Of a stretch of DNA of 64,000 nt, positions 1-9,052 are shown one piece after another (position 1 is the stretch's first letter; each line of letters opens with the position of its first letter). A program made the position numbers and the translations under genes. The notes below the pieces were generated by a model that searched no databases, was not told the origin of the DNA, and saw nothing but the letters and a program-made list of their open reading frames with translations. The stretch comes from Acinetobacter baumannii. GTDB lineage: Bacteria > Pseudomonadota > Gammaproteobacteria > Pseudomonadales > Moraxellaceae. The stretch is taken from assembly GCF_009759685.1 (NCBI RefSeq), contig NZ_CP046654.1:434001-498000 (forward strand). Direction: 5' to 3'.

Positions 1-504
1 GCAGCTCTAGGAATTAGTCTTGGCTGTATTGCTTGGGGAATTGTCGTGGCATGCGGTCTAGGTGCCCTACTGATGGCATCCGACTTAGCATTCAATATAT
101 TGAAATGGATGGGCGCCGCTTATTTAGCATGGTTGGGTTTAAATATGATTTTAAAACCTCGTAGTCAGCTCGCAGATATACAAGACAATCATTCAAATCG
201 CTCTACTTCAGAGAATTGGTTTATTAAAGGTTTCTTTGGCAACTTGCTCAATCCAAAAGTTGGTATTTTTTATATTTCATTTCTTCCCCAGTTCATTCCA
301 GCGCAAGCATCGGCTGTTACTTGGGTAATGGGACTAGTAATGATTCATGTGGTGATTGGCGTGTTATGGTCAAGTCTATTAATTCTGGCTATGCAGCCAC
401 TTTCGCGCTATCTAAAGCAACCCAAGTTTGTAAAATATATGGACCGAATTACGGGCAGTATTTTTGTTCTATTCGCTTTGAAATTAGCGTTGAGTAAAAG
501 GTAA
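1..504 (+). CDS. LysE/RhtB-family amino-acid exporter, C-terminal part
   Basis: Frame 1 is open from the first base of the window, so the N terminus lies upstream. The visible part has hydrophobic segments near the start (ALGISLGCIAWGIVVACG), then the family-typical KWMGAAYLAWLG and the GFFGNLLNPKVGIFYISFLP stretch seen in LysE/RhtB exporters, followed by two more membrane segments. Proteins of this family export amino acids such as lysine, threonine or homoserine lactones; the substrate cannot be told from sequence. An internal GTG or ATG could be mistaken for a start, but the upstream residues continue the family pattern, so I treat the gene as truncated by the window edge. Confidence 0.85.
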   Translation, partial: AALGISLGCIAWGIVVACGLGALLMASDLAFNILKWMGAAYLAWLGLNMILKPRSQLADIQDNHSNRSTSENWFIKGFFGNLLNPKVGIFYISFLPQFIPAQASAVTWVMGLVMIHVVIGVLWSSLLILAMQPLSRYLKQPKFVKYMDRITGSIFVLFALKLALSKR

Positions 505-513
505 ATTTTTAAA

Positions 514-536
514 AGCGTGCTAACACATAGCACGCT
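514..536 (-). terminator. Hairpin between convergent genes
   Basis: A perfect 9-bp inverted repeat (AGCGTGCTA / TAGCACGCT) with a 5-base loop sits between the LysE gene and the minus-strand hydrolase. Read on the minus strand it is followed by a T/A-rich tract, so it most likely terminates the hydrolase operon. Confidence 0.6.
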
Positions 537-553
537 AAATAATACTTAAAAAC

Positions 554-1156
554 TTACATTAGGCCTTTTAAGTAATTTTTTATTTGAACTGCAACTTCAT
601 CGGCATATTTTTCTGCTAATTGATGGTCACCACCTTTCACAACATATAAAGTCGAATTTTCAAACTTTTGATTTAAATATTGACCTACCTGAACTGGACT
701 CACCGGATCGTTATCACCCCAGATTAATAAAGTTTTAATATTTATATCTGACAAAAATTCTTCATAATTGGCATTGGTGGTAATAAACCAATCTGGATAT
801 TTTAAAAATGCTTGGCGGTATGCTTCACGCCAGTCTTGCACATTAAATGGTTCAAGGTTGATTCCACCAGAAGTTGCAATCAAGACCAGCCCTTTTACTA
901 ATTGAGGTTTTTGCAACGCTGCGGTAACTGCAAAAATTCCCCCCATAGATTGAGCAATAATTACAGACTCATCATGAATTTGATTGACCACATAATTTGT
1001 TAGGTCTTCAAAACTTTTGACTTCTAAGGATTCTGGTGTATCTCCAAAACTGGGATAACCAATAATTTTTGCACGATACTGCTGAGGTAATTTTTCAATT
1101 AGGGGATGCCAAAATGTCGTACTGCCTGATGCACCGGGTAAGAAAATTAAATTCAT
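554..1156 (-). CDS. Alpha/beta-fold hydrolase
   Basis: A 200-residue small alpha/beta hydrolase. It has the oxyanion region near the N terminus (FLPGASGS), the nucleophile elbow AQSMGG with Ser70, an acid in WGDNDPVSP (Asp150 the likely one) and GGDHQ with His178, so the catalytic triad appears complete. No signal peptide is visible, so it is probably cytoplasmic. It starts one base after the stop of the upstream ADP-ribosylglycohydrolase and is surely co-transcribed with it. The substrate cannot be inferred. Confidence 0.85.
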   Translation of the reverse strand: MNLIFLPGASGSTTFWHPLIEKLPQQYRAKIIGYPSFGDTPESLEVKSFEDLTNYVVNQIHDESVIIAQSMGGIFAVTAALQKPQLVKGLVLIATSGGINLEPFNVQDWREAYRQAFLKYPDWFITTNANYEEFLSDINIKTLLIWGDNDPVSPVQVGQYLNQKFENSTLYVVKGGDHQLAEKYADEVAVQIKNYLKGLM

Positions 1157-1157
1157 A

Positions 1158-2081
1158 TCATGCTTCTTCTAATTGGGTTAATAATGGTTTTAGTATTTCT
1201 TTCCCTCTTAACTGCTGTAACCATATTTGTGGTATCCCTTCATATCCAAACACAATTCCTGCCAATCCTCCTGCAACACAAGCGGTTGTATCAGTATCTT
1301 GTCCTAAAGCAATAGCTGTTTTAATGACATCTTCATAATTATCTTGTTGCAGAGCGAAACGAGCTGAATGTAAACAATCCACTACGTAACCGCTGCCCGA
1401 TATTTTTTTCTCATGTGTTGAATCAATAATATGATTGAGTTCTTGTTGTTCATTAACACTATTTTTATAAAGTTGCATCAGTATGGAAATACTAGATTTC
1501 CAAGCATTATTAACTGATTGTCCTTTTAATAAACACTTTGCCCATAAGCAATATAAAGCACAGCAAATTTTTGATCGAAGATGAGCATGGGTCAAATGAG
1601 ACTGCTGATAGGCTAACTCAACTAATTGCTGATCAGATCCCCTATACCATAATGCCAAAGGCAATGTGCGCATCAACGCTCCATTACCATTCGAATGTTC
1701 ATCTGTATTAGCCATCTCTTCTACAGACACCCCAGCTTCATAACGTTGTAACGCCTGAGCAGTTTGCACTCCAATATCAAACACTTGATAATCAACCGCC
1801 ATATAACCATAACGGTACCAATTGCGAAGACGGTTAGCAAAATCGATACTATCGAGTTTCTGACAATGTAATAGTGATGCCAATAAGCATAGAGCCTGAG
1901 CTCCATCATCTGACCATGTTCCAATTGGAATATCTGGATAAGTCCGCCTAAAATCTTTAGGTGGAATCATATCAATATGTGAGTAAAGTGGAAGCTGCAA
2001 ATCTGAATGAAATTCATATGGTACACCGACTGCATCACCAATCAGCAAACCATAAATTGCTCCTCTAATTTTATTTTGCAT
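1158..2081 (-). CDS. ADP-ribosylglycohydrolase family protein
   Basis: A 307-residue protein of the DraG/ARH fold. The N-terminal GLLIGDAVGVPYEF, the TWSDDG block near residue 57 and a C-terminal DTDTTA (about residue 260) followed by a Gly-rich AGGLAGIVFG helix are the dinuclear-magnesium-binding signatures of this family. The family removes ADP-ribose from proteins, nucleic acids or small molecules. No ADP-ribosyltransferase gene is seen nearby, so the target is unknown. It is the first gene of a two-gene unit with the alpha/beta hydrolase. Confidence 0.85.
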   Translation of the reverse strand: MQNKIRGAIYGLLIGDAVGVPYEFHSDLQLPLYSHIDMIPPKDFRRTYPDIPIGTWSDDGAQALCLLASLLHCQKLDSIDFANRLRNWYRYGYMAVDYQVFDIGVQTAQALQRYEAGVSVEEMANTDEHSNGNGALMRTLPLALWYRGSDQQLVELAYQQSHLTHAHLRSKICCALYCLWAKCLLKGQSVNNAWKSSISILMQLYKNSVNEQQELNHIIDSTHEKKISGSGYVVDCLHSARFALQQDNYEDVIKTAIALGQDTDTTACVAGGLAGIVFGYEGIPQIWLQQLRGKEILKPLLTQLEEA

Positions 2082-2113
2082 TTTTCTCTCAATATTTATT
2101 CTTGTAAAAACAT

Positions 2114-2146
2114 AGGGGAAAGACCTTATTTTAAGATCTTTCCCCT
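2114..2146 (-). terminator. Terminator after dapF
   Basis: A 15-bp stem with one mismatch (AGGGGAAAGACCTTA / TAAGATCTTTCCCCT) and a TTT loop lies 15 bases after the dapF stop. On the minus strand it is followed by a short T-run. It ends the lptM-lysA-dapF unit. Confidence 0.75.
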
Positions 2147-2160
2147 AAAAAAAATCGTAA

Positions 2161-3006
2161 TTAACCTTGGAAATAACGTAAATCCAAACGTCCATCATAT
2201 ACATGAGTTGTTGGACCAGTCATCCAGACCACATCGCCTTCTTGCCATTCAATTTGTAGCTTACCGCCAGCAAGTTCAACTTCTACAGAGTTCGCAAGTA
2301 GACCACGGCGCATGCCACTTACCGCAGCAGCACAAGCTCCTGTACCACACGCAAGTGTTTCACCCACACCACGTTCAAATACACGTAAGCGAACATGCTT
2401 GTCATCAATCACTTGCATGAAACCAGCATTAACGCGTTCAGGGAAACGTTTATGTGATTCAACTTGCGGGCCAATACCTGCTACATCAGCAGTAAGCACA
2501 TCTGGAACTATAGTGACCGCGTGTGGGTTACCCATGTTGACCACATCAATACTAATGTTTTGGTCATTTGCCAGCTCAAGGGTATATAAAGCTTCTGGCT
2601 CTTCGGCAACAAATGGAATTTCGTTTGGTAGAAACTTTGGGTAACCCATATTTACACGCACCCAACCATTTTGCCCAAGCTCTGGCTTTACAATACCCGC
2701 TTTGGTTTGTACGGTAATGTTGGTTTTATTGGTTAAATGACGTTCGTGGACAAAACGGGCAAAACAACGCACACCATTACCACATTGCTCAACCTCAGAA
2801 CCATCTGCATTGAAAATACGGTATTTAAAATCAGCTTCGGGTACATCTGGTGGTTCAACAATTAAAAGCTGATCAAACCCCACACCAAAGTGTCGGTCTG
2901 CCAAACGTTGAATTGTTGCAGTATCTAAATAAGCTCTTTGGCTAATTAGATCAACCACCATGAAATCATTGCCTAAACCATGCATTTTGGTAAATTCTAA
3001 TAACAT
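2161..3006 (-). CDS. dapF: Diaminopimelate epimerase
   Basis: DapF interconverts LL- and meso-diaminopimelate, the step before lysine and a peptidoglycan precursor. The 281-residue length is normal. The start [15 protein letters not shown] is the family signature. The two catalytic cysteines are both present, the first in [10 protein letters not shown] (Cys75) and the second in ACGTGACAA near residue 220. It follows lysA by 5 bases, so LysA can directly use its product. It is cytoplasmic. Confidence 0.98.
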
Positions 3007-3011
3007 CTCAT

Positions 3012-4262
3012 TTACTCCTCAGGCAATAAACGTTCTTTTTCCCAAAGCGACTCAACCGTTTCACGTTCACGAATTAAATAGCTTTTTTCACCTGATACCA
3101 TGACTTCTGCTGCACGGCCACGCGTGTTGTAATTTGAGCTCATGACAAAACCATAAGCCCCGGCACCAAGTACAGTCAACAAGTCATTTTCTTGTAATGC
3201 GAGTGAGCGGTCTTTACCAATGAAATCACCTGTCTCACAAATTGCACCAACCAAATCCCAAGTTTTTTCTACGGTATCTGTACGTGGTACAACAGGTTGA
3301 ATATCCATCCAAGCTTCATATAAAGCAGGACGAATTAAATCATTCATTGCTGCATCAATAATCGCGAAGTTACGATGCGTCGTTGGTTTAAGCAAATCAA
3401 CTTTGGTTAAAAGTACACCTGCATTTGCACTGATGCTACGACCCGGCTCCATATAAACTTTCAAGCCTAATTTTTCTAAAGCCGGCTTCATAGAGTTTGC
3501 ATATTCTTCAACACTTGGCGGTGTTTCATCTTTATAACAAACCCCTAAACCACCACCGATATCGATATGTTTCAGATTAATGCCTAGTTTTTTCAACTCA
3601 TCAATCATCACAATGACACGGTCTAAAGCATCAACAAATGGTTTAGTTTCAGTGAGCTGTGAACCAATGTGGCAATCAATACCTACGATTTCAAGGTTAG
3701 GTAAAGATGCAGCATATTGATAAGTTTCATAAACTGCATCACTTGGAATACCAAATTTATTTTCTTTTAATCCTGTTGAAATATAAGGATGCGTTTTTGC
3801 ATCGACATCAGGATTTACACGTAAAGAAATAGGCGCTTTTTTGCCTAGGCGAGCTGCTACTTTTTGAATACGGTCCAACTCTGCATAAGACTCGACATTA
3901 AAACAGGCAATACCTACATTTAATGACGTTTCAATATCAGCTTCAGTTTTACCTAAACCTGAAAAAACAATTTTAGAAGCATCGCCACCTGCTTTTAAAA
4001 CACGTGCTAGCTCACCACCAGACACAATGTCAAAACCCGCACCAAGTTTTGCCAAAACATTAAGAACAGCTATATTTGAGTTCGACTTCACCGCAAAACA
4101 AATTTGATGATCAATAAAGTCAAAGGCACGATCCATATCTAAATAATGTTTTTCAAAAGCTGCTTTTGAATAAACATATAACGGTGTGCCAAATTGCTGC
4201 GCAAGCTGCTCTAGAGAGCATTGCTCTGCATGCAATACTCCATTAATGCGGGTGAAACTCAT
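3012..4262 (-). CDS. lysA: Diaminopimelate decarboxylase
   Basis: LysA is a PLP enzyme that decarboxylates meso-diaminopimelate to L-lysine. The 416-residue length is typical. The PLP lysine is in CFAVKSN (Lys59), the glycine-rich phosphate-binding loop is DIGGGLGV, and the CETGDF motif that contributes an active-site cysteine across the dimer is present near residue 343. It sits between lptM and dapF with gaps of 22 and 5 bases, forming a conserved proteobacterial operon. Confidence 0.98.
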
Positions 4263-4284
4263 GAAGGTGTCCTTATTTCAAAGC

Positions 4285-4509
4285 TTAAGGTGATGTAGTT
4301 TGTGGTTGAGCGGCTGATGATTCGACTGACTGTTCAGCCTGTTCATCTTGTTGCACAACTTGTTTCTGTTCTTTATTACGATAGAGCAAGTATTTTGCAC
4401 GTTTGTCATAATTTGGATCAGAAGGTAGCTGCAATGCTCCTGACTGACCGCAAGCGCTAAGCAAAATACTGCTGCTCAATAAACTGATGAGGCAAATGAC
4501 ACGACGCAT
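4285..4509 (-). CDS. lptM: LptM-like small outer-membrane lipoprotein
   Basis: A short lipoprotein encoded just before lysA. I choose the ATG at 4509 (MRRVICLI) rather than the upstream in-frame ATG at 4530 because it gives a normal signal peptide ending in the lipobox LSAC. After the lipid-bearing cysteine comes GQSGALQLP, matching the CGxxGxLxLP core of the LptM (YifL) family, which assists maturation of the LPS translocon protein LptD. The tail is low-complexity and rich in Gln, Glu and Ser. Recognition rests on the motif and the lysA neighbourhood. Confidence 0.85.
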   Translation of the reverse strand: MRRVICLISLLSSSILLSACGQSGALQLPSDPNYDKRAKYLLYRNKEQKQVVQQDEQAEQSVESSAAQPQTTSP

Positions 4510-4601
4510 CTGAGCACCTGATTTAAACAATTCGATGCAGTATACCGTGATCAGGCAAGCGGCTAAAGAGTAAACTTGAATAGAAAAACAATATGCATAA
4601 A

Positions 4602-4627
4602 AAACGCCAGCTTTTCAGCCAGCGTTT
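4602..4627 (-). terminator. Possible terminator after cycA
   Basis: An imperfect hairpin (AAACGC...GCGTTT with smaller internal pairings) followed on the minus strand by a T-run lies shortly after the permease stop and before lptM. Confidence 0.55.
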
Positions 4628-4649
4628 GATCATAACCAAATAAATTTAA

Positions 4650-6056
4650 TTATTTTTTATGACGTGGTTTATAGAAGAAGAAATAACCAATGATCAAAAT
4701 AACAAACCAAATTGGGCTGACTTTAAGCGCTTTAAAGGTGTCTGGCTCTAAAGACAATACGTAAATCATACCAATAAAGAAAATAATCGTGATCCAACAT
4801 GTAAATAAGCCACCTGGCAATTTAAATGTTGATTTGGCATGCAGTTCAGGACGCGTGGTGTAATAACGGATGTAACTCCAGATAATAAGCAACCATACGC
4901 AGATGAAGAGAATCGTTGAAAGTGTTGTTGCAAGCGTAAATGCTTCAACTGTATTTGGTACAAAATACTGTAATGCTGCACCTAACAATAAACACGCAGC
5001 AGAGAAATACAATGCATTTGCCGGTACTGCACGTCTGTTAAGCTTACCAAAAGCTTTTGGCCCCTGATCTTCACGAGATAAACCAAACAACATACGACTT
5101 GTTGAGAATACACCACTGTTCATGGATGACATGACTGATGACAATACCACCAAGTTCATCAAAATCGCGGCTGCCGCTACCCCTGCTTGACTAAACAGGT
5201 TTACAAATGGACTGATCGCTGGATCAATTCTGTTCCATGGTGTTACTGACATTACAATGAGTAGCGCCAATACATAGAAAATAATGATACGGATTGGAAT
5301 TGAGTTAATCGCTTTAGGCAAATTACGCTCAGGGTCTTTAGTTTCCGCGGCTGTTGTTCCCACAAGTTCAACACCCACGAAAGCAAAAATTGCAATCTGG
5401 AAACCAGCCAAGAAGCCATGCACACCTGTTGGGAAGAAACCGCCATTTGCCCAAAGATGAGTAAATGAAGCGACTTCACCTGTAGTAGACGTAAAGCCTG
5501 TAAAGATCATCCACAGACCCACTGCAATTAAAATAATAATCGCAAGGATTTTAATAAGTGCAAACCAGAACTCTAATTCACCAAACAATCGAACTGTTAA
5601 TAAGTTCAATCCCATAATGAACACAATCGCGGCAACACTAATCATTGCGCCTTCAACAGGCGAGAAAGGTAAGCCATTATTGAAGAACTGTAAGTAATAA
5701 ATAATTGCAGACAGATCGGCGATACCAATCGTGATCCAACACAACCAGTAGGTCCAACCCACGAAGTAACCAGCCCATGGGCCAATTAAATCGGTAGAAA
5801 AATCAATAAATGATTTATAGGTTAAATTTGACAGAAGAAGTTCGCCAAGCGCACGCATGACAAAAAACACCATCAAACCAATAATCATATAAATAAATAA
5901 GATAGAAGGTCCGGCAAGACTAATTGTTTTACCTGAACCCATAAATAATCCGGTACCGATGGCACCACCAATCGCGATCAGCTGTAAATGCCGATTAGAG
6001 AGACTACGATGGAGCTCACCTTGTTCATGAGGGTCGCTCAGATTTTGATTCGACAT
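4650..6056 (-). CDS. cycA: APC-family D-alanine/D-serine/glycine permease
   Basis: An inner-membrane amino-acid:proton symporter of about 468 residues with twelve hydrophobic segments. The N-terminal blocks LIAIGGAIGTGLFMGSGK and SLAGPS, the FAFVGVELVGTTAAETKDP block and NSIPIRIIIFYV agree closely with CycA, which imports glycine, D-alanine and D-serine. The start is set at 6056 (MSNQN) because the extra upstream residues of the longer frame are not family-like, and a GGAG lies about 12 bases before this ATG. It is monocistronic, with a hairpin downstream. Confidence 0.88.
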   Translation of the reverse strand: MSNQNLSDPHEQGELHRSLSNRHLQLIAIGGAIGTGLFMGSGKTISLAGPSILFIYMIIGLMVFFVMRALGELLLSNLTYKSFIDFSTDLIGPWAGYFVGWTYWLCWITIGIADLSAIIYYLQFFNNGLPFSPVEGAMISVAAIVFIMGLNLLTVRLFGELEFWFALIKILAIIILIAVGLWMIFTGFTSTTGEVASFTHLWANGGFFPTGVHGFLAGFQIAIFAFVGVELVGTTAAETKDPERNLPKAINSIPIRIIIFYVLALLIVMSVTPWNRIDPAISPFVNLFSQAGVAAAAILMNLVVLSSVMSSMNSGVFSTSRMLFGLSREDQGPKAFGKLNRRAVPANALYFSAACLLLGAALQYFVPNTVEAFTLATTLSTILFICVWLLIIWSYIRYYTTRPELHAKSTFKLPGGLFTCWITIIFFIGMIYVLSLEPDTFKALKVSPIWFVILIIGYFFFYKPRHKK

Positions 6057-6545
6057 TTTATGAATACACTCCAGTAATTTTTTTAGTCCGTTAGCTAAAA
6101 TCAAATCAAAAAGACGATATCGCACCATTTGCAGGTATCTTTTAAATGTATATTTTTTGACAACTTTTCAGCTAACCAATTTTTGTCTGTATTGCTGATA
6201 ATTTCAAGATACATACAATTAAATCCGATAATACGCACAAGAACCTAGCAATACAACGCACTTTTCAGTCTAAAATTAAGACTTGAACTACTTTGATTTT
6301 TAAATTAAAAAGCCATATCAATTGATCAACTTTTTAACTACCAATTCCCTCTCGAGCTTCTAATACTTTCTCGAAATTTGACTGACTACTACGTTATCTC
6401 TCTATTTTTAAAACATGACATTTACTCTTTAATTTTGCTCACCGAAGCTTAAGCAAAATGTATTCCATATCGATTAAGTTCTCTATTGGGCTTTTTGCTA
6501 TACTCTGCTTTTAATGATTATGAAGTTATCTCACTGAAGTCGAAT
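6057..6545. other. Intergenic region between divergent cycA and radA
   Basis: About 490 bases of AT-rich DNA holding the divergent promoters. I see an inverted repeat ATTTTGCT (6432-6439) / AGCAAAAT (6452-6459) and a TATACT that could be a -10 box at 6499-6504 for radA, without a good -35. No gene or recognisable riboswitch is apparent. Confidence 0.5.
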
Positions 6546-7934
6546 ATGAGCAAAGTCAAAACCGTTTACCGTTGCGAGCAATGTGGTGCCGATCATCTAA
6601 AATGGGCAGGTCAATGTTCAGAGTGTGGTGAATGGAATTGTCTTAATGAAGTCAAACTAGAATCCACCACTGCTCATCGTGCACGTCCTAAAGTTGGGGG
6701 TTATGCGGGTCAAGTCGCCAATATTACAACGCTTAATAAAGTCTCTGTTTCTCATGAAACCCGTTTACCAACAGGTATTAGCGAATTTGACCGTGTGCTT
6801 GGTGGTGGCTTGGTGACAGGTTCTGTAGTACTCATTGGTGGTGACCCGGGTATTGGTAAATCGACCATTCTTTTACAAACAGCAACTCACATGGCAAGTG
6901 CAAAAAGTTCTGCACTTTATATTACGGGTGAGGAATCGCTGTCACAGGTTGCCTTACGCGCCCAACGCCTTGACCTGCCAACAGACCAGCTAAAAGTCAT
7001 GGCTGAAACTTGTGTCGAACGCATTTGTGAAGTTTTAGAACAAGAACGTCCTGTTGTCGCAATCTTGGACTCTATCCAAACGCTTTACACAGAAACGCTT
7101 CAATCTGCGCCGGGTGGGGTTTCACAAATTCGTGAATCTGCTGCGTTATTAACCCGTTATGCAAAAAATAGTGGCACAGCGCTATTTATTGTTGGTCACG
7201 TGACCAAAGAAGGTGCATTGGCAGGTCCTCGTGTTTTAGAACACATGGTGGACTGCGTACTTTACTTTGAAGGCCAATCAGACTCACGTTATCGAATGAT
7301 TCGTGCAGTGAAAAACCGTTTTGGTGCAGTCAATGAGCTTGGCGTATTTGGCATGACCGATAAAGGCTTACGTGAAGTGGCTAACCCTTCTGCTATCTTT
7401 TTAAGTCGTTATGACGAAGCCATTCCCGGTTCAATTGTCATGATTAGCCGTGAAGGAACTCGCCCACTTTTAGTTGAAGTTCAGGCTTTAGTCGATGATG
7501 CTCAAGGACAACCAAGACGTGTTGCACTTGGTCTTGAACAAAACCGTTTAAACATGCTGCTTGCTGTTATGCATCGTCATGGGGGTGTACAAACCACCGG
7601 ACAAGATGTGTATGTCAATATTGTAGGTGGTTTAAAAATTACCGAAACAGGTTCGGACTTGGCTGTTTTACTTGCATGTGCTTCGAGTTTGCGAACAAAA
7701 GCCTTACCTCAGCAGCTTGCAGTTTTTGGTGAAGTTGGGCTTTCAGGTGAAATCCGCCCTGTACCTAATGGTCAGGAACGTTTAAAAGAAGCAGCAAAAC
7801 ATGGGTTTAAATACGTCATTTTACCAAGAGGTAATGCCCCGCAAAAAGCAATTCCGGGCGTACAAGTGATTGCTGTTGCCCGCCTGCATGAAGCCTTGAC
7901 TGAGGCGATGCAACTTAGTGATGAATTGACATAA
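6546..7934 (+). CDS. radA: DNA repair protein RadA
   Basis: RadA (Sms) is a hexameric RecA-like ATPase that drives branch migration in recombination repair and transformation. From ATG 6546 it is 462 residues. The N terminus has a four-cysteine zinc finger (CEQCG...CSECG), followed by the Walker A loop GGDPGIGKST, the RadA-specific KNRFG motif, and a C-terminal Lon-protease-like domain (VNIVGGLKI, FGEVGLSGEIRPV). The track start at 6486 would add 20 residues unlike the family; MSKVKTVYRCEQCG is the normal N terminus. Confidence 0.97.
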   Translation: MSKVKTVYRCEQCGADHLKWAGQCSECGEWNCLNEVKLESTTAHRARPKVGGYAGQVANITTLNKVSVSHETRLPTGISEFDRVLGGGLVTGSVVLIGGDPGIGKSTILLQTATHMASAKSSALYITGEESLSQVALRAQRLDLPTDQLKVMAETCVERICEVLEQERPVVAILDSIQTLYTETLQSAPGGVSQIRESAALLTRYAKNSGTALFIVGHVTKEGALAGPRVLEHMVDCVLYFEGQSDSRYRMIRAVKNRFGAVNELGVFGMTDKGLREVANPSAIFLSRYDEAIPGSIVMISREGTRPLLVEVQALVDDAQGQPRRVALGLEQNRLNMLLAVMHRHGGVQTTGQDVYVNIVGGLKITETGSDLAVLLACASSLRTKALPQQLAVFGEVGLSGEIRPVPNGQERLKEAAKHGFKYVILPRGNAPQKAIPGVQVIAVARLHEALTEAMQLSDELT

Positions 7935-8016
7935 AAAAACATACTTTTAAGGTTGAAATTTAGAGTAAATACCTGCATAAATACTATTACAAATTAACTT
8001 TAAACAGGAATTTCCT

Positions 8017-8994
8017 ATGGAAGTACACCAGCGTGGCTTGATTACCGGTATTTTAATGGCTGCTTTAGCAATTTCTCCGCTTGCTGAAGCTAAACGTGCA
8101 GGTGGTGGTAAAAGCCACGGTATGGCACGTTCTACTACTTCAAGCCAGTCTTATCAACAACCTCGTCAAGTGACTCCAGTTCAACAACCTGCTACAGCAC
8201 CTCAGAGATCTGGTCCGGGTGTTGGTTCAATGGTTGCCGCTGGTGTGGCTGGTGCTGCCGTAGGTGCTGTTGCAGCAAATGCTTTAGCAGATGACAAATC
8301 AACATCAGCTGAACACCAAGTAACTCAACCGGGTAATGAACAAGCTGTTCAAGCCCAAGAAGAGAAAAAAGGTGGTATTCCTGGCTGGCTTTGGGTATTA
8401 CTTGCAGCTGCTGTAGCTTTCTTTGTATTCCGTAAATTGGGATCAAAAAAAAAATTAGCAGCTAATAACCCTTATGCACCAAATAATGGCGGTCAAAACC
8501 CATTTGGCCGCTCGGCAGCTCCAACCAATACAGGTGACAATACCAATATCTTTGGTCAATCTGTAGGTGGCGGTGCAGCAACACAAGCTCCTTTTGGTAG
8601 CGCAACGACGAATAGCGGTAACCAATTACCAGATGGTAGTGAGCCTGCTTCTTTCTTACGCGTTGCCCGTCAGCGTTTTAACCACATTCAGTCAATCAAT
8701 AGTGCAAGTAACATTGAAGAAATTCGTCGTTACTTAACCCCTGAACTTTACAACTCTATGTATAACGACATCATGGAGAACCAAGATCAGGACGTTGCTG
8801 AGTTTAGTAACTTAAATGCAATGGTTGTAGACAGTGCGACTGAAAATGGTCAATACATTGTGAGCGTACGTTTCACAGGTACAGTAAGTGAAGATTTAAA
8901 CAGCTTGCCACAGCCATTTACTGAAATCTGGCACTTTGTAAAACCTGTTGGTTCACAGCAAGATTGGGTTGTTGCAGGTATTCAACAAGCCTAA
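8017..8994 (+). CDS. Tim44-like domain membrane protein
   Basis: A 325-residue protein with an N-terminal signal-like segment (GLITGILMAALAISPLAEA), a low-complexity Ser/Gln/Pro stretch, a glycine/alanine-rich hydrophobic patch, a clear membrane helix (WLWVLLAAAVAFFVF) followed by basic residues, another Gly/Asn-rich linker, and a C-terminal globular domain of about 120 residues starting near SFLRVARQRFNHIQ. That domain resembles the Tim44/MRPL45 fold common in proteobacterial membrane proteins of unclear role. It is followed by a strong terminator and appears monocistronic. Confidence 0.75.
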   Translation: MEVHQRGLITGILMAALAISPLAEAKRAGGGKSHGMARSTTSSQSYQQPRQVTPVQQPATAPQRSGPGVGSMVAAGVAGAAVGAVAANALADDKSTSAEHQVTQPGNEQAVQAQEEKKGGIPGWLWVLLAAAVAFFVFRKLGSKKKLAANNPYAPNNGGQNPFGRSAAPTNTGDNTNIFGQSVGGGAATQAPFGSATTNSGNQLPDGSEPASFLRVARQRFNHIQSINSASNIEEIRRYLTPELYNSMYNDIMENQDQDVAEFSNLNAMVVDSATENGQYIVSVRFTGTVSEDLNSLPQPFTEIWHFVKPVGSQQDWVVAGIQQA

Positions 8995-9012
8995 CTTAAA
9001 TAATTTCTAAAT

Positions 9013-9040
9013 AAAAAAGCCACATTATTGTGGCTTTTTT
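9013..9040. terminator. Bidirectional terminator
   Basis: The stem GCCACA/TGTGGC flanked by A6 and T6 with a TTAT loop lies between the convergent Tim44-domain gene and epmA. It can act in both directions. Confidence 0.9.
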
Positions 9041-9052
9041 ATTTCATTGTTT

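Noticed and set aside
6432-6459. Inverted repeat ATTTTGCT/AGCAAAAT as a terminator
   Set aside because: No T-tract follows on either strand and no gene ends there; at most a regulator site.
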